Positions 7,412 through 16,605 of a stretch of 17,539 nt of DNA are shown here, piece by piece. The stretch is from DATFEN01 sp035691285. Lineage in GTDB: Bacteria > Acidobacteriota > Vicinamibacteria > Fen-336. The notes under the pieces were generated by a model. It searched no databases. It was not told where the DNA came from and was given only the letters and a program-made list of their open reading frames with translations. Each line of letters begins with the position of its first letter. Within the stretch, counting starts at the first letter, position 1. The translations under genes and the position numbers were made by a program. Where the stretch lies: assembly GCA_035691285.1 (NCBI GenBank), contig DASSJI010000128.1, forward strand, positions 1-17,539, given 5' to 3'.

Positions 7412-7657
7412 ATGCGGGTCCGGGTCCGGCTGTTCGCCTCGCTCCGGGAGGCCGTCGGCCGCTCCGAGCTGGAGCTCGAGGTGGGTGGCGACGCGACCCC
7501 CGAGGAGGTGTTCCGGGCCCTGAGCCGCACCCACCCAGCGTTGACGAAGCGGCGCGCGAGCCTCTCCGCCGCCGTCAACCGCCGCTACGTGGGCTTCGAC
7601 GAGCCGCTGCGCGAGGGCGACGAGGTCGTGTTCGTCCCACCGGTCAGCGGCGGCTAA
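7412..7657 (+). CDS. moaD: Molybdopterin synthase sulfur-carrier subunit MoaD
   Basis: MoaD is the ubiquitin-like sulfur carrier of molybdopterin synthase: its C-terminal glycine is adenylated by MoeB, converted to a thiocarboxylate, and inserted into MoaE. The 81-residue length is normal. The beta-grasp pattern is clear: VRVRLFASLREAVG at residues 2-15, an acidic helix TPEEVFRALSRTHP (29-42), AVNRRYV (54-60), LREGDEVVFVPPVSGG (66-81), ending in the required Gly80-Gly81. It is transcribed from its own promoter, divergent from the cyclic-nucleotide-binding gene. Its stop overlaps that of the convergent response regulator by 4 bp (7654-7657). With moaE and moaA close by, assignment to molybdenum cofactor rather than to thiamine (ThiS) is well supported. 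Confidence 0.95.
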   Translation: MRVRVRLFASLREAVGRSELELEVGGDATPEEVFRALSRTHPALTKRRASLSAAVNRRYVGFDEPLREGDEVVFVPPVSGG

Positions 7658-8346
7658 GGCACCAGCCGGTAGCCGGTTCCCCGCACCGTCAGCAGGTGCT
7701 TCGGCTCGCGGGGATCCCGCTCCAGGTAGCGCCGCAGGCGCACCACGAAGTTGTCCACGGCACGCGTCTGCGTGTCGGGCGACAGGTTCCACACCTTCTC
7801 GAGGATCTCGGCCTTCGACACCACGCGGCCCGCGTTCTGGACCAGCAGCTTGAGCAGCATCGCTTCGAGCAGCGTGAGCGGCTGCCTTTGCCCGGCGCGG
7901 CGCACTTCGAAGGTCGCGAAGTCCACCTCGGCTTCGCCGATCGTGGCGCGCTCCGGCCCGTCGCCCCTGCTCCTCGCCCAGTCGCGCCGCCGCAGCAGGC
8001 CCTTGATCCGGGCCAGGAGCACCGTGAGGTCGAAGGGCTTCGCGAGGTAGTCGTCGGCGCCGGCCTCGAGGCCCTGCACCACGTCCTCAGGCAGGCCCTT
8101 GGCGGTCAGCATCAGCGTCGCGACGAAGTTTCCGGCCTTGCGCAGGCGCTGGACGATCTCGAAGCCATCGAGGCCCGGCAGCATCACGTCGAGGATCACG
8201 AGGTCGAAGGCCGGCGGCCGGGCGAGCCGCTCCAGGGCCAGGGCCCCGTCGCCGACGACCTCCACGAGGTAGCCGTCCAGCTCCAGGTTGAACTTGATCC
8301 CGGTCGCGAGGTGCTCCTCGTCCTCGACCACCAGCAGGCGCGCCAT
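7654..8346 (-). CDS. OmpR/PhoB-family two-component response regulator
   Basis: This is the DNA-binding partner of the histidine kinase 2 nt upstream. Of 230 residues, 1-120 are the receiver domain: acidic pair Glu8-Asp9 in VVEDEE, phospho-acceptor Asp53 in VILDVMLPG, Thr81 in MLTAKG, and Lys103 in YLAKPFD. Residues 131-230 are a winged-helix DNA-binding domain of OmpR type, with LTLLEAMLLKLLVQNAGRVV (158-177), the recognition-helix segment RAVDNFVVRLRRYLE (195-209), and the wing ending HLLTVRGTGYRL (217-228). In most OmpR proteins the helix before the loop reads LT..E...L..L, and this is kept. The protein probably controls its own operon and unknown other targets. It is the last gene of the apparent aldehyde dehydrogenase-kinase-regulator operon. 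Confidence 0.95.
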   Translation of the reverse strand: MARLLVVEDEEHLATGIKFNLELDGYLVEVVGDGALALERLARPPAFDLVILDVMLPGLDGFEIVQRLRKAGNFVATLMLTAKGLPEDVVQGLEAGADDYLAKPFDLTVLLARIKGLLRRRDWARSRGDGPERATIGEAEVDFATFEVRRAGQRQPLTLLEAMLLKLLVQNAGRVVSKAEILEKVWNLSPDTQTRAVDNFVVRLRRYLERDPREPKHLLTVRGTGYRLVP

Positions 8347-8348
8347 GG

Positions 8349-9308
8349 TCAGGCCGCGGCCTCGGGCTCGGGCCTGTCGATGACGCCGGGCAGCGTGATG
8401 GTGAACGTCGAGCCCCGGTCCGGCCCGGCGCTCTCGGCGGCGATCGTCCCGTGATGCCCCTTGACCACCGCTTTCACGATGAACAGGCCGAGGCCGGTGC
8501 CCGGCCGGCTGCGGCGCACCTCGGTGCCGATGCGGTAGAAGCGGTTGAAGATGAAGGCCAGGTGGTGGCGGCTCATCCCGACGCCGTGATCGCGCACGCG
8601 CAGGAAGGCCTGCCCGTCGCCGTGGGCGCCCAGCTCGACCTCGACCTGCACCCGCTCCTTCGAGTACTTCACCGCGTTGTCCAGGAGGTTCAGGACGGCG
8701 GTCTCCAGGGCCTCGGCGTCCCCCCGCAGCACCAGGGCCGCCGGGCCCTCGCAGCGGATCAGCTCCGGCCCGAGCTGGTGCCGCGTGCGGGTCAGCTCGA
8801 TGCACTTCCGCACCAGCCTGGCGAAGTCGAGGGGCTGAGGGTCGACCACGGGGCGGTCGGTGTACATCGCCGCGTTCAGGACGTTGTTGATGGTGGCGTT
8901 GAGGCGCTCGATGTCCTGGCGCATGGTCCGGTAGAACTCGGCGCGCCGGCTCTCGGGCACGTCGCGGAGCTCGAGGGTGTCGAGGTACAGCTTCAGGGAC
9001 GCCACGGGCGTCTTCAGCTCGTGGGTCACGGCGCTCACGAAGTTGCTCTGCCGCTCGTTGAGCCGCACCTCGCGCACCAGCAGGATCACGAGCAGGCCGA
9101 GGCCGGCGATGAGGAGCAGGAACAGCATCATCCCGAAGAAGTACACGACGAAGCGGACCGTCTGGAACTCCCGCGCGACGCGGGCCTCCTCCGAGGCCAG
9201 GAACTGCCAGCCGGCATTCAGGGCGATCGCGACCAGGATCAGGAAGATCCCGACCGTGACGTGGAACCACTTGGGGCGCCTGACCGGAGAGAGCTGGGAG
9301 CCCGGCAC
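8349..9308 (-). CDS. Two-component sensor histidine kinase
   Basis: The 319-residue protein has two membrane helices (about 17-36 and 53-77) with only about 16 residues between them outside the membrane, so it lacks a periplasmic sensor domain; signal is likely read in the membrane or through a partner. No HAMP domain is evident; a short charged helix (79-90) leads straight into the dimerisation domain with phospho-acceptor His96 in VTHELKTPVASL. The catalytic domain keeps the N box LLDNAVKYS (208-216), G1 DHGVGM (240-245), the F box FNRFYR (254-259), and G2 GTGLGLFIVK (270-279). It should autophosphorylate and pass phosphate to the regulator encoded 2 nt downstream. The start is GTG at 9308, 13 nt after the aldehyde dehydrogenase stop on the same strand, with GAGG a few bases upstream. 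Confidence 0.94.
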   Translation of the reverse strand: MPGSQLSPVRRPKWFHVTVGIFLILVAIALNAGWQFLASEEARVAREFQTVRFVVYFFGMMLFLLLIAGLGLLVILLVREVRLNERQSNFVSAVTHELKTPVASLKLYLDTLELRDVPESRRAEFYRTMRQDIERLNATINNVLNAAMYTDRPVVDPQPLDFARLVRKCIELTRTRHQLGPELIRCEGPAALVLRGDAEALETAVLNLLDNAVKYSKERVQVEVELGAHGDGQAFLRVRDHGVGMSRHHLAFIFNRFYRIGTEVRRSRPGTGLGLFIVKAVVKGHHGTIAAESAGPDRGSTFTITLPGVIDRPEPEAAA

Positions 9309-9321
9309 GGCGGGCCTCGCC

Positions 9322-10992
9322 CTACGAGAAGAAGCGGTCGAGGCGGCGCGCCAGCGCGAAGGGGTTCACGCCGCGCCAGAACCGACCCGATGCCAGGAGG
9401 CGGAGGTGCGCGCCCAGCCGGCGCGTGAGGCCGACTCCGTGGACGGCGGGCACGGCCGCCCTCATGAAGGCGGCGAAGCCTCCGCCATAGGGAAACCACC
9501 AGGCGGCGGCGCGCCGCGAGCCGTCCCAAGTCACGTACTTGGCCCGCGCCATCTCCCGCAGCCCGAGTGCGCCGTGGGCCCGGCCGATCCCGCTCTTCCC
9601 CACGCCGCCGTACGGGGCCGTGGGCTCGCCGATGCTCGAGACGCAGTCGTTGATCGTCACGACGCCCGCCCGCAGCTCGCCCTGCAGGCGCGCCGCTACG
9701 CGCCGGTCGCGCGTCCAGCCGCTGGCCGTCAGGCCGTACTCGCTGTCGTTGGCGAGCGCGATCGCCTCGTCCACGTCCCTGACCACGCACACGGGCAGCA
9801 CCGGGCCGAAGGTCTCCTCGCGCATGACCCGCATCGAGTGGTCGACGCCCGAGAGCACGGTGGGCGGGTAGAAGAACCCCCGGCCGGGCGGGCGCGCGCC
9901 GCCCGCCAGGGCCTTGGCGCCGCGGGCCAGCGCGTCCCTCACGTGCTCGTCCACGAGGGCCCGCTGCCGCTCCAGGGTCATCGGCCCCACGTCGGTGTCG
10001 GGGTGGAGCGGGTCGCCGCACCGGAGGCGGCCCGTCTCTTCCAGCACCCTGGCGAGGAAGGCCTCGGCGACCGGGGCTTCGACGTAGACGCGCTCGACCG
10101 AGACGCAGGTCTGGCCGGTGTTCATGAAGGCGCCCCACACGATGCCCCGGGCCGCGCGGCCGAGGTCGGCGTCGCGGCACACGACGGCGGCGTCCTTGCC
10201 GCCCAGCTCGAGGACGACCGGCACGACGTTCCGGGAGGCCGCGGCCATGACGCGCTGGCCGGTGGCCACGCTCCCGATGAACACGATCTTGCCGAGACGC
10301 GGATCCTCGGCCAGGCGCGCCGCGATCTTGTCGTCCACGGCGAGGACGCTCAGCACGCCCTCGGGCAGGCCGGCGCGCCGGAACAGGTCGCCGATCCTGA
10401 GACCGACCAGCGTCGTGGCGGGCGCCGGCTTCAGGACCACGGCGTTGCCGGCCGCCAGCGCCGCAGCCGCAGCGCCCAGCGGCAGGAAGAGCGGGTAGTT
10501 CCACGGCGTGATGGCCAGGACCACGCCGTAGGGCTCGAACACCAGGCGGGCGTCCTTGTGGACGAAGAGGGGCACCTCGCTCTCGAGGGGCTCTGCGCGC
10601 AGCGCCTGCTCGGCGTGGAGCGCCAGGTGGCGGAGCGCCTCGAGGCTCGGGAACACATCGGCGGCGAGGGCCTCGGACAGCGGCTTGCCCTGCTCCGTGG
10701 CGATGAGGCGCGCGACGTCTTCGGACTCGGCGGCCAGCAGGTCGCGGGCACGAAGCAGGACGCGGCCCCGCTCGCGGAACGAGAGGCGCCCCCACGCGGC
10801 CGCGGCGCCACAGGTCGCGGCGACAGCCTCGTCGGCCTGCGCGGCGTCCAGCAGGCTGGCTTCGGCGAACGGCTCGCCGGTCGCAGGGTTGACCGCCGCG
10901 CGCGTCCCGCCGCGGCCCACGAGCTCGCGGTTCGCCACCCAGGAGTGGCGCGCCTCGAGGGCCCGCTGGGCCGGGGCGGCCGCCGTCGCCAT
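9322..10992 (-). CDS. NAD(P)-dependent aldehyde dehydrogenase with C-terminal extension
   Basis: It oxidises an aldehyde to a carboxylic acid through a thioester on the catalytic cysteine. All hallmark motifs are present: TPWNYP (162-167) with Asn165, the NAD-binding Lys188 in VLKPAPATT, FIGSVATG (238-245), general base Glu262 in LELGGKDA, catalytic Cys296 in NTGQTCVSVERV, and EETFGPV (392-398). At 556 residues it is about 60-70 longer than a usual ALDH. The extra is at the C-terminus after YGGVGKSGIG: residues 495-520 are rich in Trp, Phe, Ala and Gly (AAWWFPYGGG, FAAFMRAAV), followed by basic helices, which could attach it to the membrane. The start at 10992 is chosen because a promoter -10 ends 6 nt upstream. 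It probably heads an operon with the downstream two-component genes. Substrate not known; long-chain or semialdehyde are possible. Confidence 0.93.
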   Translation of the reverse strand: MATAAAPAQRALEARHSWVANRELVGRGGTRAAVNPATGEPFAEASLLDAAQADEAVAATCGAAAAWGRLSFRERGRVLLRARDLLAAESEDVARLIATEQGKPLSEALAADVFPSLEALRHLALHAEQALRAEPLESEVPLFVHKDARLVFEPYGVVLAITPWNYPLFLPLGAAAAALAAGNAVVLKPAPATTLVGLRIGDLFRRAGLPEGVLSVLAVDDKIAARLAEDPRLGKIVFIGSVATGQRVMAAASRNVVPVVLELGGKDAAVVCRDADLGRAARGIVWGAFMNTGQTCVSVERVYVEAPVAEAFLARVLEETGRLRCGDPLHPDTDVGPMTLERQRALVDEHVRDALARGAKALAGGARPPGRGFFYPPTVLSGVDHSMRVMREETFGPVLPVCVVRDVDEAIALANDSEYGLTASGWTRDRRVAARLQGELRAGVVTINDCVSSIGEPTAPYGGVGKSGIGRAHGALGLREMARAKYVTWDGSRRAAAWWFPYGGGFAAFMRAAVPAVHGVGLTRRLGAHLRLLASGRFWRGVNPFALARRLDRFFS

Positions 10993-10998
10993 GAGGCG

Positions 10999-11028
10999 AA
11001 GATATCCGGTTACGGGCGCTGGCGTAAA
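10999..11028 (-). promoter_or_regulatory. Promoter of the aldehyde dehydrogenase (leaderless type)
   Basis: Read on the minus strand, TATCTT lies at 11004-10999, ending 6 nt before the ATG at 10992. TTTACG at 11028-11023 is a plausible -35 with 18-bp spacing. The -10 hexamer and its 6-nt distance to the start codon are the same as for the tetR promoter. No Shine-Dalgarno precedes the ATG. Confidence 0.6.
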
Positions 11029-11061
11029 GCGACGGGGCCGTCGGGCGCCACCGCGCCCGGC

Positions 11062-11067
11062 TACAAT
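11062..11067 (+). promoter_or_regulatory. -10 element of the NTF2-like gene
   Basis: TACAAT at 11062-11067 is a near-consensus -10 hexamer standing out in GC-rich DNA, 9 nt before the ATG at 11077. No good -35 is seen at 17-18 bp. The 84-bp gap 10993-11076 carries this and the divergent aldehyde dehydrogenase promoter. Confidence 0.55.
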
Positions 11068-11076
11068 GGTTCCCCG

Positions 11077-11496
11077 ATGCTCGACGAGGCCGCGGCGCTC
11101 CGCGAGATCAACGCATCGTTCTACCGCGCGCTGGAGAGCCTCGACCTGGACGCCATGGACCGGCTGTGGTGCCACGAGCGCTGGGTGCGCTGCGTCCATC
11201 CCGGCGGCGACGCCATCGTGGGCTGGGAGGACGTCCGGCGTTCGTGGCAGCAGATCTTCGCGAGCACGCGCTGGATCCGCGTCACCCCGACGGCCGTGGA
11301 CGTGAAGGTGCTCGGAACGGTCGGGATGGTGGCGTGCTCCGAGAACATCACCGCCGCCAACGACGGCGACGTCGGGCTGGCGGTCGCCCAGGCCACGAAC
11401 CTGTTCCAGCGCACGCCGGCCGGCTGGCGCATGGTGCTGCACCACGCCTCGCCGGCGCCGGTGCAGCTCACGAGTCCCGAGACCGGGAGCGCGTAG
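11077..11496 (+). CDS. NTF2-like / SnoaL-like domain protein
   Basis: The 139-residue product matches the DUF4440/SnoaL_3 type of the NTF2-like fold. An N-terminal helical part (EINASFYRALESLDLDAMDRLW, residues 10-31) is followed by HERWVRCVHPGGD (33-45) with the usual His-Pro-Gly turn, GWEDVRRSWQQIF (49-61), then four long curved strands (about 69-127) ending in WRMVLHHASP. Such domains form cone-shaped pockets and serve as enzymes, binding proteins or subunits, so the fold does not give the function. The start at 11077 is set by the conserved N-terminal helix and the -10 just upstream; longer frames run back through the dehydrogenase. It is transcribed alone, divergent from the aldehyde dehydrogenase and convergent with the kinase gene, 12 nt away. 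Confidence 0.85.
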   Translation: MLDEAAALREINASFYRALESLDLDAMDRLWCHERWVRCVHPGGDAIVGWEDVRRSWQQIFASTRWIRVTPTAVDVKVLGTVGMVACSENITAANDGDVGLAVAQATNLFQRTPAGWRMVLHHASPAPVQLTSPETGSA

Positions 11497-11508
11497 CTCT
11501 CGCGCCGG

Positions 11509-14124
<2,616 letters not shown>

Positions 14125-14138
14125 TCCGGGCGCGTCGC

Positions 14139-14375
14139 CTATCGAAGGTGGCCGACCTTCGACTGGAGGAACGCCCGGCCCCGCTTGAACTCGGCCAGGT
14201 CGCCACGCTTCAGAGCGGCGATCGTCTCCTGCGCGCGTGCGGCGAGCTCGGCCTGGTCCAGCGCCTCGAGCTCGTCCTTCACCTGGCGCAGCTTGTCGGC
14301 GACGCTGTCGAGGCTACCCACGTCGGTCGCGTTGAGGGTGGAGAGGATCACGTCGATGCGGTCGACCGTCGCCAT
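14139..14375 (-). CDS. Small helical protein of unknown function upstream of the kinase
   Basis: A 78-residue product I do not recognise. Residues 24-62 are charged, heptad-like helix (LRQVKDELEALDQAELAARA, then TIAALKRGDLAEF), suggesting a short coiled coil; the C-terminus is basic. There are no cysteines, signal peptide or membrane segment. It is taken as real because it starts with ATG right after a -10 element (TATGAT), fills the gap between two genes without overlap, and its amino-acid make-up is ordinary rather than the Arg/Pro/Ser-rich kind of out-of-frame reads. It lies 14 nt before the kinase gene on the same strand and is probably co-transcribed, so it may be a partner or substrate of the kinase; that is inference from position alone. 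Confidence 0.7.
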   Translation of the reverse strand: MATVDRIDVILSTLNATDVGSLDSVADKLRQVKDELEALDQAELAARAQETIAALKRGDLAEFKRGRAFLQSKVGHLR

Positions 14376-14385
14376 TGCGTCACCG

Positions 14386-14392
14386 TATCATA
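14386..14392. promoter_or_regulatory. Shared symmetric -10 element of a bidirectional promoter
   Basis: The whole gap between the two start codons is 24 bp (14376-14399). Inside it, GTAT-C-ATAC (14385-14393) is symmetric about one base. On the plus strand it gives TATCAT (14386-14391), 8 nt before the trxB ATG; on the minus strand it gives TATGAT (14392-14387), 11 nt before the ATG of the small gene. TCGACC at 14362-14367 could be the plus-strand -35 (18 bp spacing) and lies inside the small gene. Overlapping, symmetric -10 elements driving divergent transcription are known in bacteria. Confidence 0.6.
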
Positions 14393-14399
14393 CGAGCGC

Positions 14400-15359
14400 A
14401 TGCCTGCTAAGGAACGCTACAAGGTCGTCATCCTCGGCTCCGGCCCCGCCGGGCTCACGGCCGCCCTCTACGCGTCCCGCGCCAGCCTCGAGCCCCTCGT
14501 CGTCGAGGGCGGGGGCGGCGACGATCCCACCGACGTCCCCGGCGGGCAGCTCATGCTCACGACCGACGTGGATAACTACCCCGGCTTCCCCGAGGGCATC
14601 CTGGGCCCCGAGCTGATGGCGCGGATGCGCAAGCAGGCCGAGCGCTTCGGGACCGAGTTCGCGTTCGGGGCCCTGGCCCAGGCGAGCCTTCGGGAGCGGC
14701 CGTTCACGCTGACGCTCGCCGAGGGGCAGATCCACGCCGACGTGCTCATCGTGGCGACGGGGGCCCGGGCCAGGTGGCTCGGCCTGCCCGACGAGCTCGA
14801 CTTCCGCACGAAGATCGGGGGCGTCTCGGCCTGCGCGACCTGCGACGGCTTCTTCTACAAGGGCAAGGACGTGATGGTGGTGGGCGGCGGCGACACGGCG
14901 ATGGAGGAAGCCACGTTCCTGACCAAGTTCGCCTCCAAGGTCACGGTCGTCCACAGGCGCGACGCGCTGCGGGCGTCGAAGATCATGCAGGAGAAGGCGC
15001 GGGCGAACCCCAGGATCGCCTGGCTCCTGGACAGCGCCCTCGAGGGCTACCTCGGCAAGGACGAAGGGAAGCTGCGCGGCGTGCGCGTCCGCAACGTCAA
15101 GACCGGAGCTTCGAGCGAGGCCGCCTGTGGCGGCGTCTTCATGGCGATCGGCCACGAGCCCAACACGGGGGCCTTCAAGGGCCAGCTCGAGATGGACGAG
15201 AACGGCTACCTCCTGACCCGCGACGGCACCACGGCCACCAGCGTCCCGGGCGTCTTCGCCGCCGGCGACGTGCAGGACCACCGCTACCGGCAGGCCGTCA
15301 CCGCCGCGGGCAGCGGGTGCATGGCGGCGATCGACGCGGAGCGGTTCCTGAGCCACTGA
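14400..15359 (+). CDS. trxB: Thioredoxin reductase (thioredoxin-disulfide reductase)
   Basis: It is a 319-residue FAD flavoprotein that passes electrons from NADPH to thioredoxin. The FAD-binding loop is GSGPAG (13-18), the redox-active disulfide CATC (Cys145-Cys148) sits in GVSACATCDGFFYKGKDVMV, the NADPH-binding loop is GGGDTA (162-167), HRR (185-187) contacts the NADPH 2'-phosphate, and the second FAD motif is GVFAAGDVQD (284-293). This arrangement and length are typical of low-molecular-weight bacterial TrxB. The start at 14400 is picked from the -10 8 nt upstream and because the FAD domain begins directly after; there is no Shine-Dalgarno. It shares a short divergent promoter with the 78-residue gene. 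A thioredoxin is not in the window. An unusual Gly-rich loop EGGGGDDPTDVP lies at residues 36-47. Confidence 0.95.
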   Translation: MPAKERYKVVILGSGPAGLTAALYASRASLEPLVVEGGGGDDPTDVPGGQLMLTTDVDNYPGFPEGILGPELMARMRKQAERFGTEFAFGALAQASLRERPFTLTLAEGQIHADVLIVATGARARWLGLPDELDFRTKIGGVSACATCDGFFYKGKDVMVVGGGDTAMEEATFLTKFASKVTVVHRRDALRASKIMQEKARANPRIAWLLDSALEGYLGKDEGKLRGVRVRNVKTGASSEAACGGVFMAIGHEPNTGAFKGQLEMDENGYLLTRDGTTATSVPGVFAAGDVQDHRYRQAVTAAGSGCMAAIDAERFLSH

Positions 15360-15401
15360 CGCTCTCGACGGCCGCGGGACGACCGTCGACGAGGACCCCG
15401 G

Positions 15402-15435
15402 TGTTACCTTTGGTACTCGTTCTGGAACGAGTACC
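15402..15435 (+). promoter_or_regulatory. Extended -10 element followed by a near-perfect palindrome, upstream of the GT4 gene
   Basis: TGTTACCTT at 15402-15410 fits an extended -10. From 15412 to 15435 there is an inverted repeat: 11-bp arms GGTACTCGTTC and GAACGAGTACC around the dinucleotide TG. Arms are fully complementary. The expected transcription start (about 15417) falls inside the palindrome, so it could be a repressor operator, or a hairpin at the 5' end of the GT4 leader, which would be about 48 nt. No T-run follows, so it is not an intrinsic terminator for trxB. A second, weaker inverted repeat TCGACGG/CCGTCGA lies at 15365-15389. Confidence 0.6.
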
Positions 15436-15465
15436 GCCCGGACCACGCCTGGAGCTGCGCGTCGC

Positions 15466-16605
15466 ATGAATGGCCGTCGCATCCTCTTCCTCGCGCCCCA
15501 GCCGTTCTTCGAGGTGCGCGGGACGCCGCTGGCCGTGCTCGCGATGGTGCGCGCGCTCTCGGGTCTGGGCCACCGCGTCGAGCTCCTCAGCTATCCCCAG
15601 GGCGATGCCGTCGACGTGCCGGGTCTCGTCCATCGCCGCAGCCTGCCCTTGCCGGTCGGCCGCGTGCGCGCCGGCGCGTCGCTGGCCAAGCTCCTCCTCG
15701 ACGTGCCGTTCCTGGCCGAGGCCGTGTGGCTGCTCTTCACGCGCCGCTACGACGCGGTGCACGCCGTCGAGGAAGCGGCCCACCTCATCGCCCCTTTTGC
15801 GCGGCTCCGCGGCGTGCCTCTCGTCGCCGACGTGGATTCCTCGATCCCCGAGCAGCTCCGCGAGTCCGGCTTCGCACGGCGCGGACCCCTCTTGTGGGCG
15901 GCCCAGGCCCTCGAGCGTCACGCGCTCCGGCGAGCGGCGGCGGTCGTCACCGTGTGCGCGAGCCTGACCCGGGGAGTGAAGCAGCAGGCTCCGGGCGCCC
16001 GCGTCTTCCAGATCGAGGACCCGCCCCTCGTCGACGGGACGCCCGCGGACGCGGCCGCCGTGAGCGCGCTCCGCGCGTCGCTGGGCCTCGGCCCCGAGCC
16101 CGTCGTGCTCTACACCGGCAACTTCGAGCCCTACCAGGGCGTCGCGCTGCTCGTCGACGCCGCCGCGCGGGTCGACGGGACGCAGTTCCTCTTCGTCGGC
16201 GGCGAGCCCGGCGAGATCGACGCGCTGCGAGCGAGGAGCGGGCGCCTGTTCTTCGCCGGCAAGCGCCCGCCAGCCGAACTGCCGCTCTTCCTGGCCCTCG
16301 CCGACGTCGTCGCGTCGCCCCGCTCGCGCGGAACGAACACGCCCTTCAAGGTCTACACCTACCTGGCCTCGGGCAAGCCGATCGTGGCGACGCGCATCGA
16401 GACCCACACTCAGCTTCTCGACGACGGAACCGCGTTCCTCGTGGAGCCGACGCCCGAAGGCCTCGCCGCGGGCATCCGCCGCGCGCTTGCGGATCCGGCC
16501 GAGGCCCGGGTCCGAGCCGAACGCGGGCGCGCGCTCCTCGAACGCGAGTACAGCGCGGCGCGCTACGCGGAGAAGGTCGCGGCGGCCTACGCGGCGCTCG
16601 CGTAG
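15466..16605 (+). CDS. Glycosyltransferase family 4 (GT-B fold)
   Basis: The 379-residue cytosolic enzyme shows the two Rossmann-like domains of GT4. The N-terminal acceptor domain has RRILFLAPQPFFEVRGTPLA (4-23), with the glycine-containing loop, and YDAVHAVEEAAHL (95-107). The C-terminal donor domain begins about residue 205, with VVLYTGNFEPYQGV (213-226), FLFVGGEP (241-248), and the nucleotide-sugar binding region SRGTNTPFKVYTYLASGKPI (287-306). In typical GT4 the last region holds the EX7E motif; here the positions read Arg/Thr and Tyr, as in a subgroup I recall with 'NTPxKxYxYLASGKPIVAT'. It probably transfers a hexose to a lipid-linked or glycan acceptor for a surface polymer; donor and acceptor are unknown. 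The start at 15466 follows the only ATG with the full N-terminal strand. Its stop directly abuts that of the convergent GT39-like gene. Confidence 0.88.
   Translation: MNGRRILFLAPQPFFEVRGTPLAVLAMVRALSGLGHRVELLSYPQGDAVDVPGLVHRRSLPLPVGRVRAGASLAKLLLDVPFLAEAVWLLFTRRYDAVHAVEEAAHLIAPFARLRGVPLVADVDSSIPEQLRESGFARRGPLLWAAQALERHALRRAAAVVTVCASLTRGVKQQAPGARVFQIEDPPLVDGTPADAAAVSALRASLGLGPEPVVLYTGNFEPYQGVALLVDAAARVDGTQFLFVGGEPGEIDALRARSGRLFFAGKRPPAELPLFLALADVVASPRSRGTNTPFKVYTYLASGKPIVATRIETHTQLLDDGTAFLVEPTPEGLAAGIRRALADPAEARVRAERGRALLEREYSAARYAEKVAAAYAALA

Noticed and set aside
8977..11076. Long plus-strand frame leading into the NTF2-like gene, as if it were a fusion
   Set aside because: The upstream part is antisense to the kinase and aldehyde dehydrogenase genes and has shadow-like composition; the real gene starts at 11077 behind its own -10.
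15365..15389. Inverted repeat TCGACGG/CCGTCGA as a terminator after trxB
   Set aside because: Seven base pairs around an 11-nt loop and no following T-run; such repeats are frequent in GC-rich sequence.
15417..15430. SOS (LexA) box within the GT4 palindrome
   Set aside because: The half-sites are in the opposite orientation or at different spacing from the LexA boxes I know, and no DNA-damage gene is nearby.
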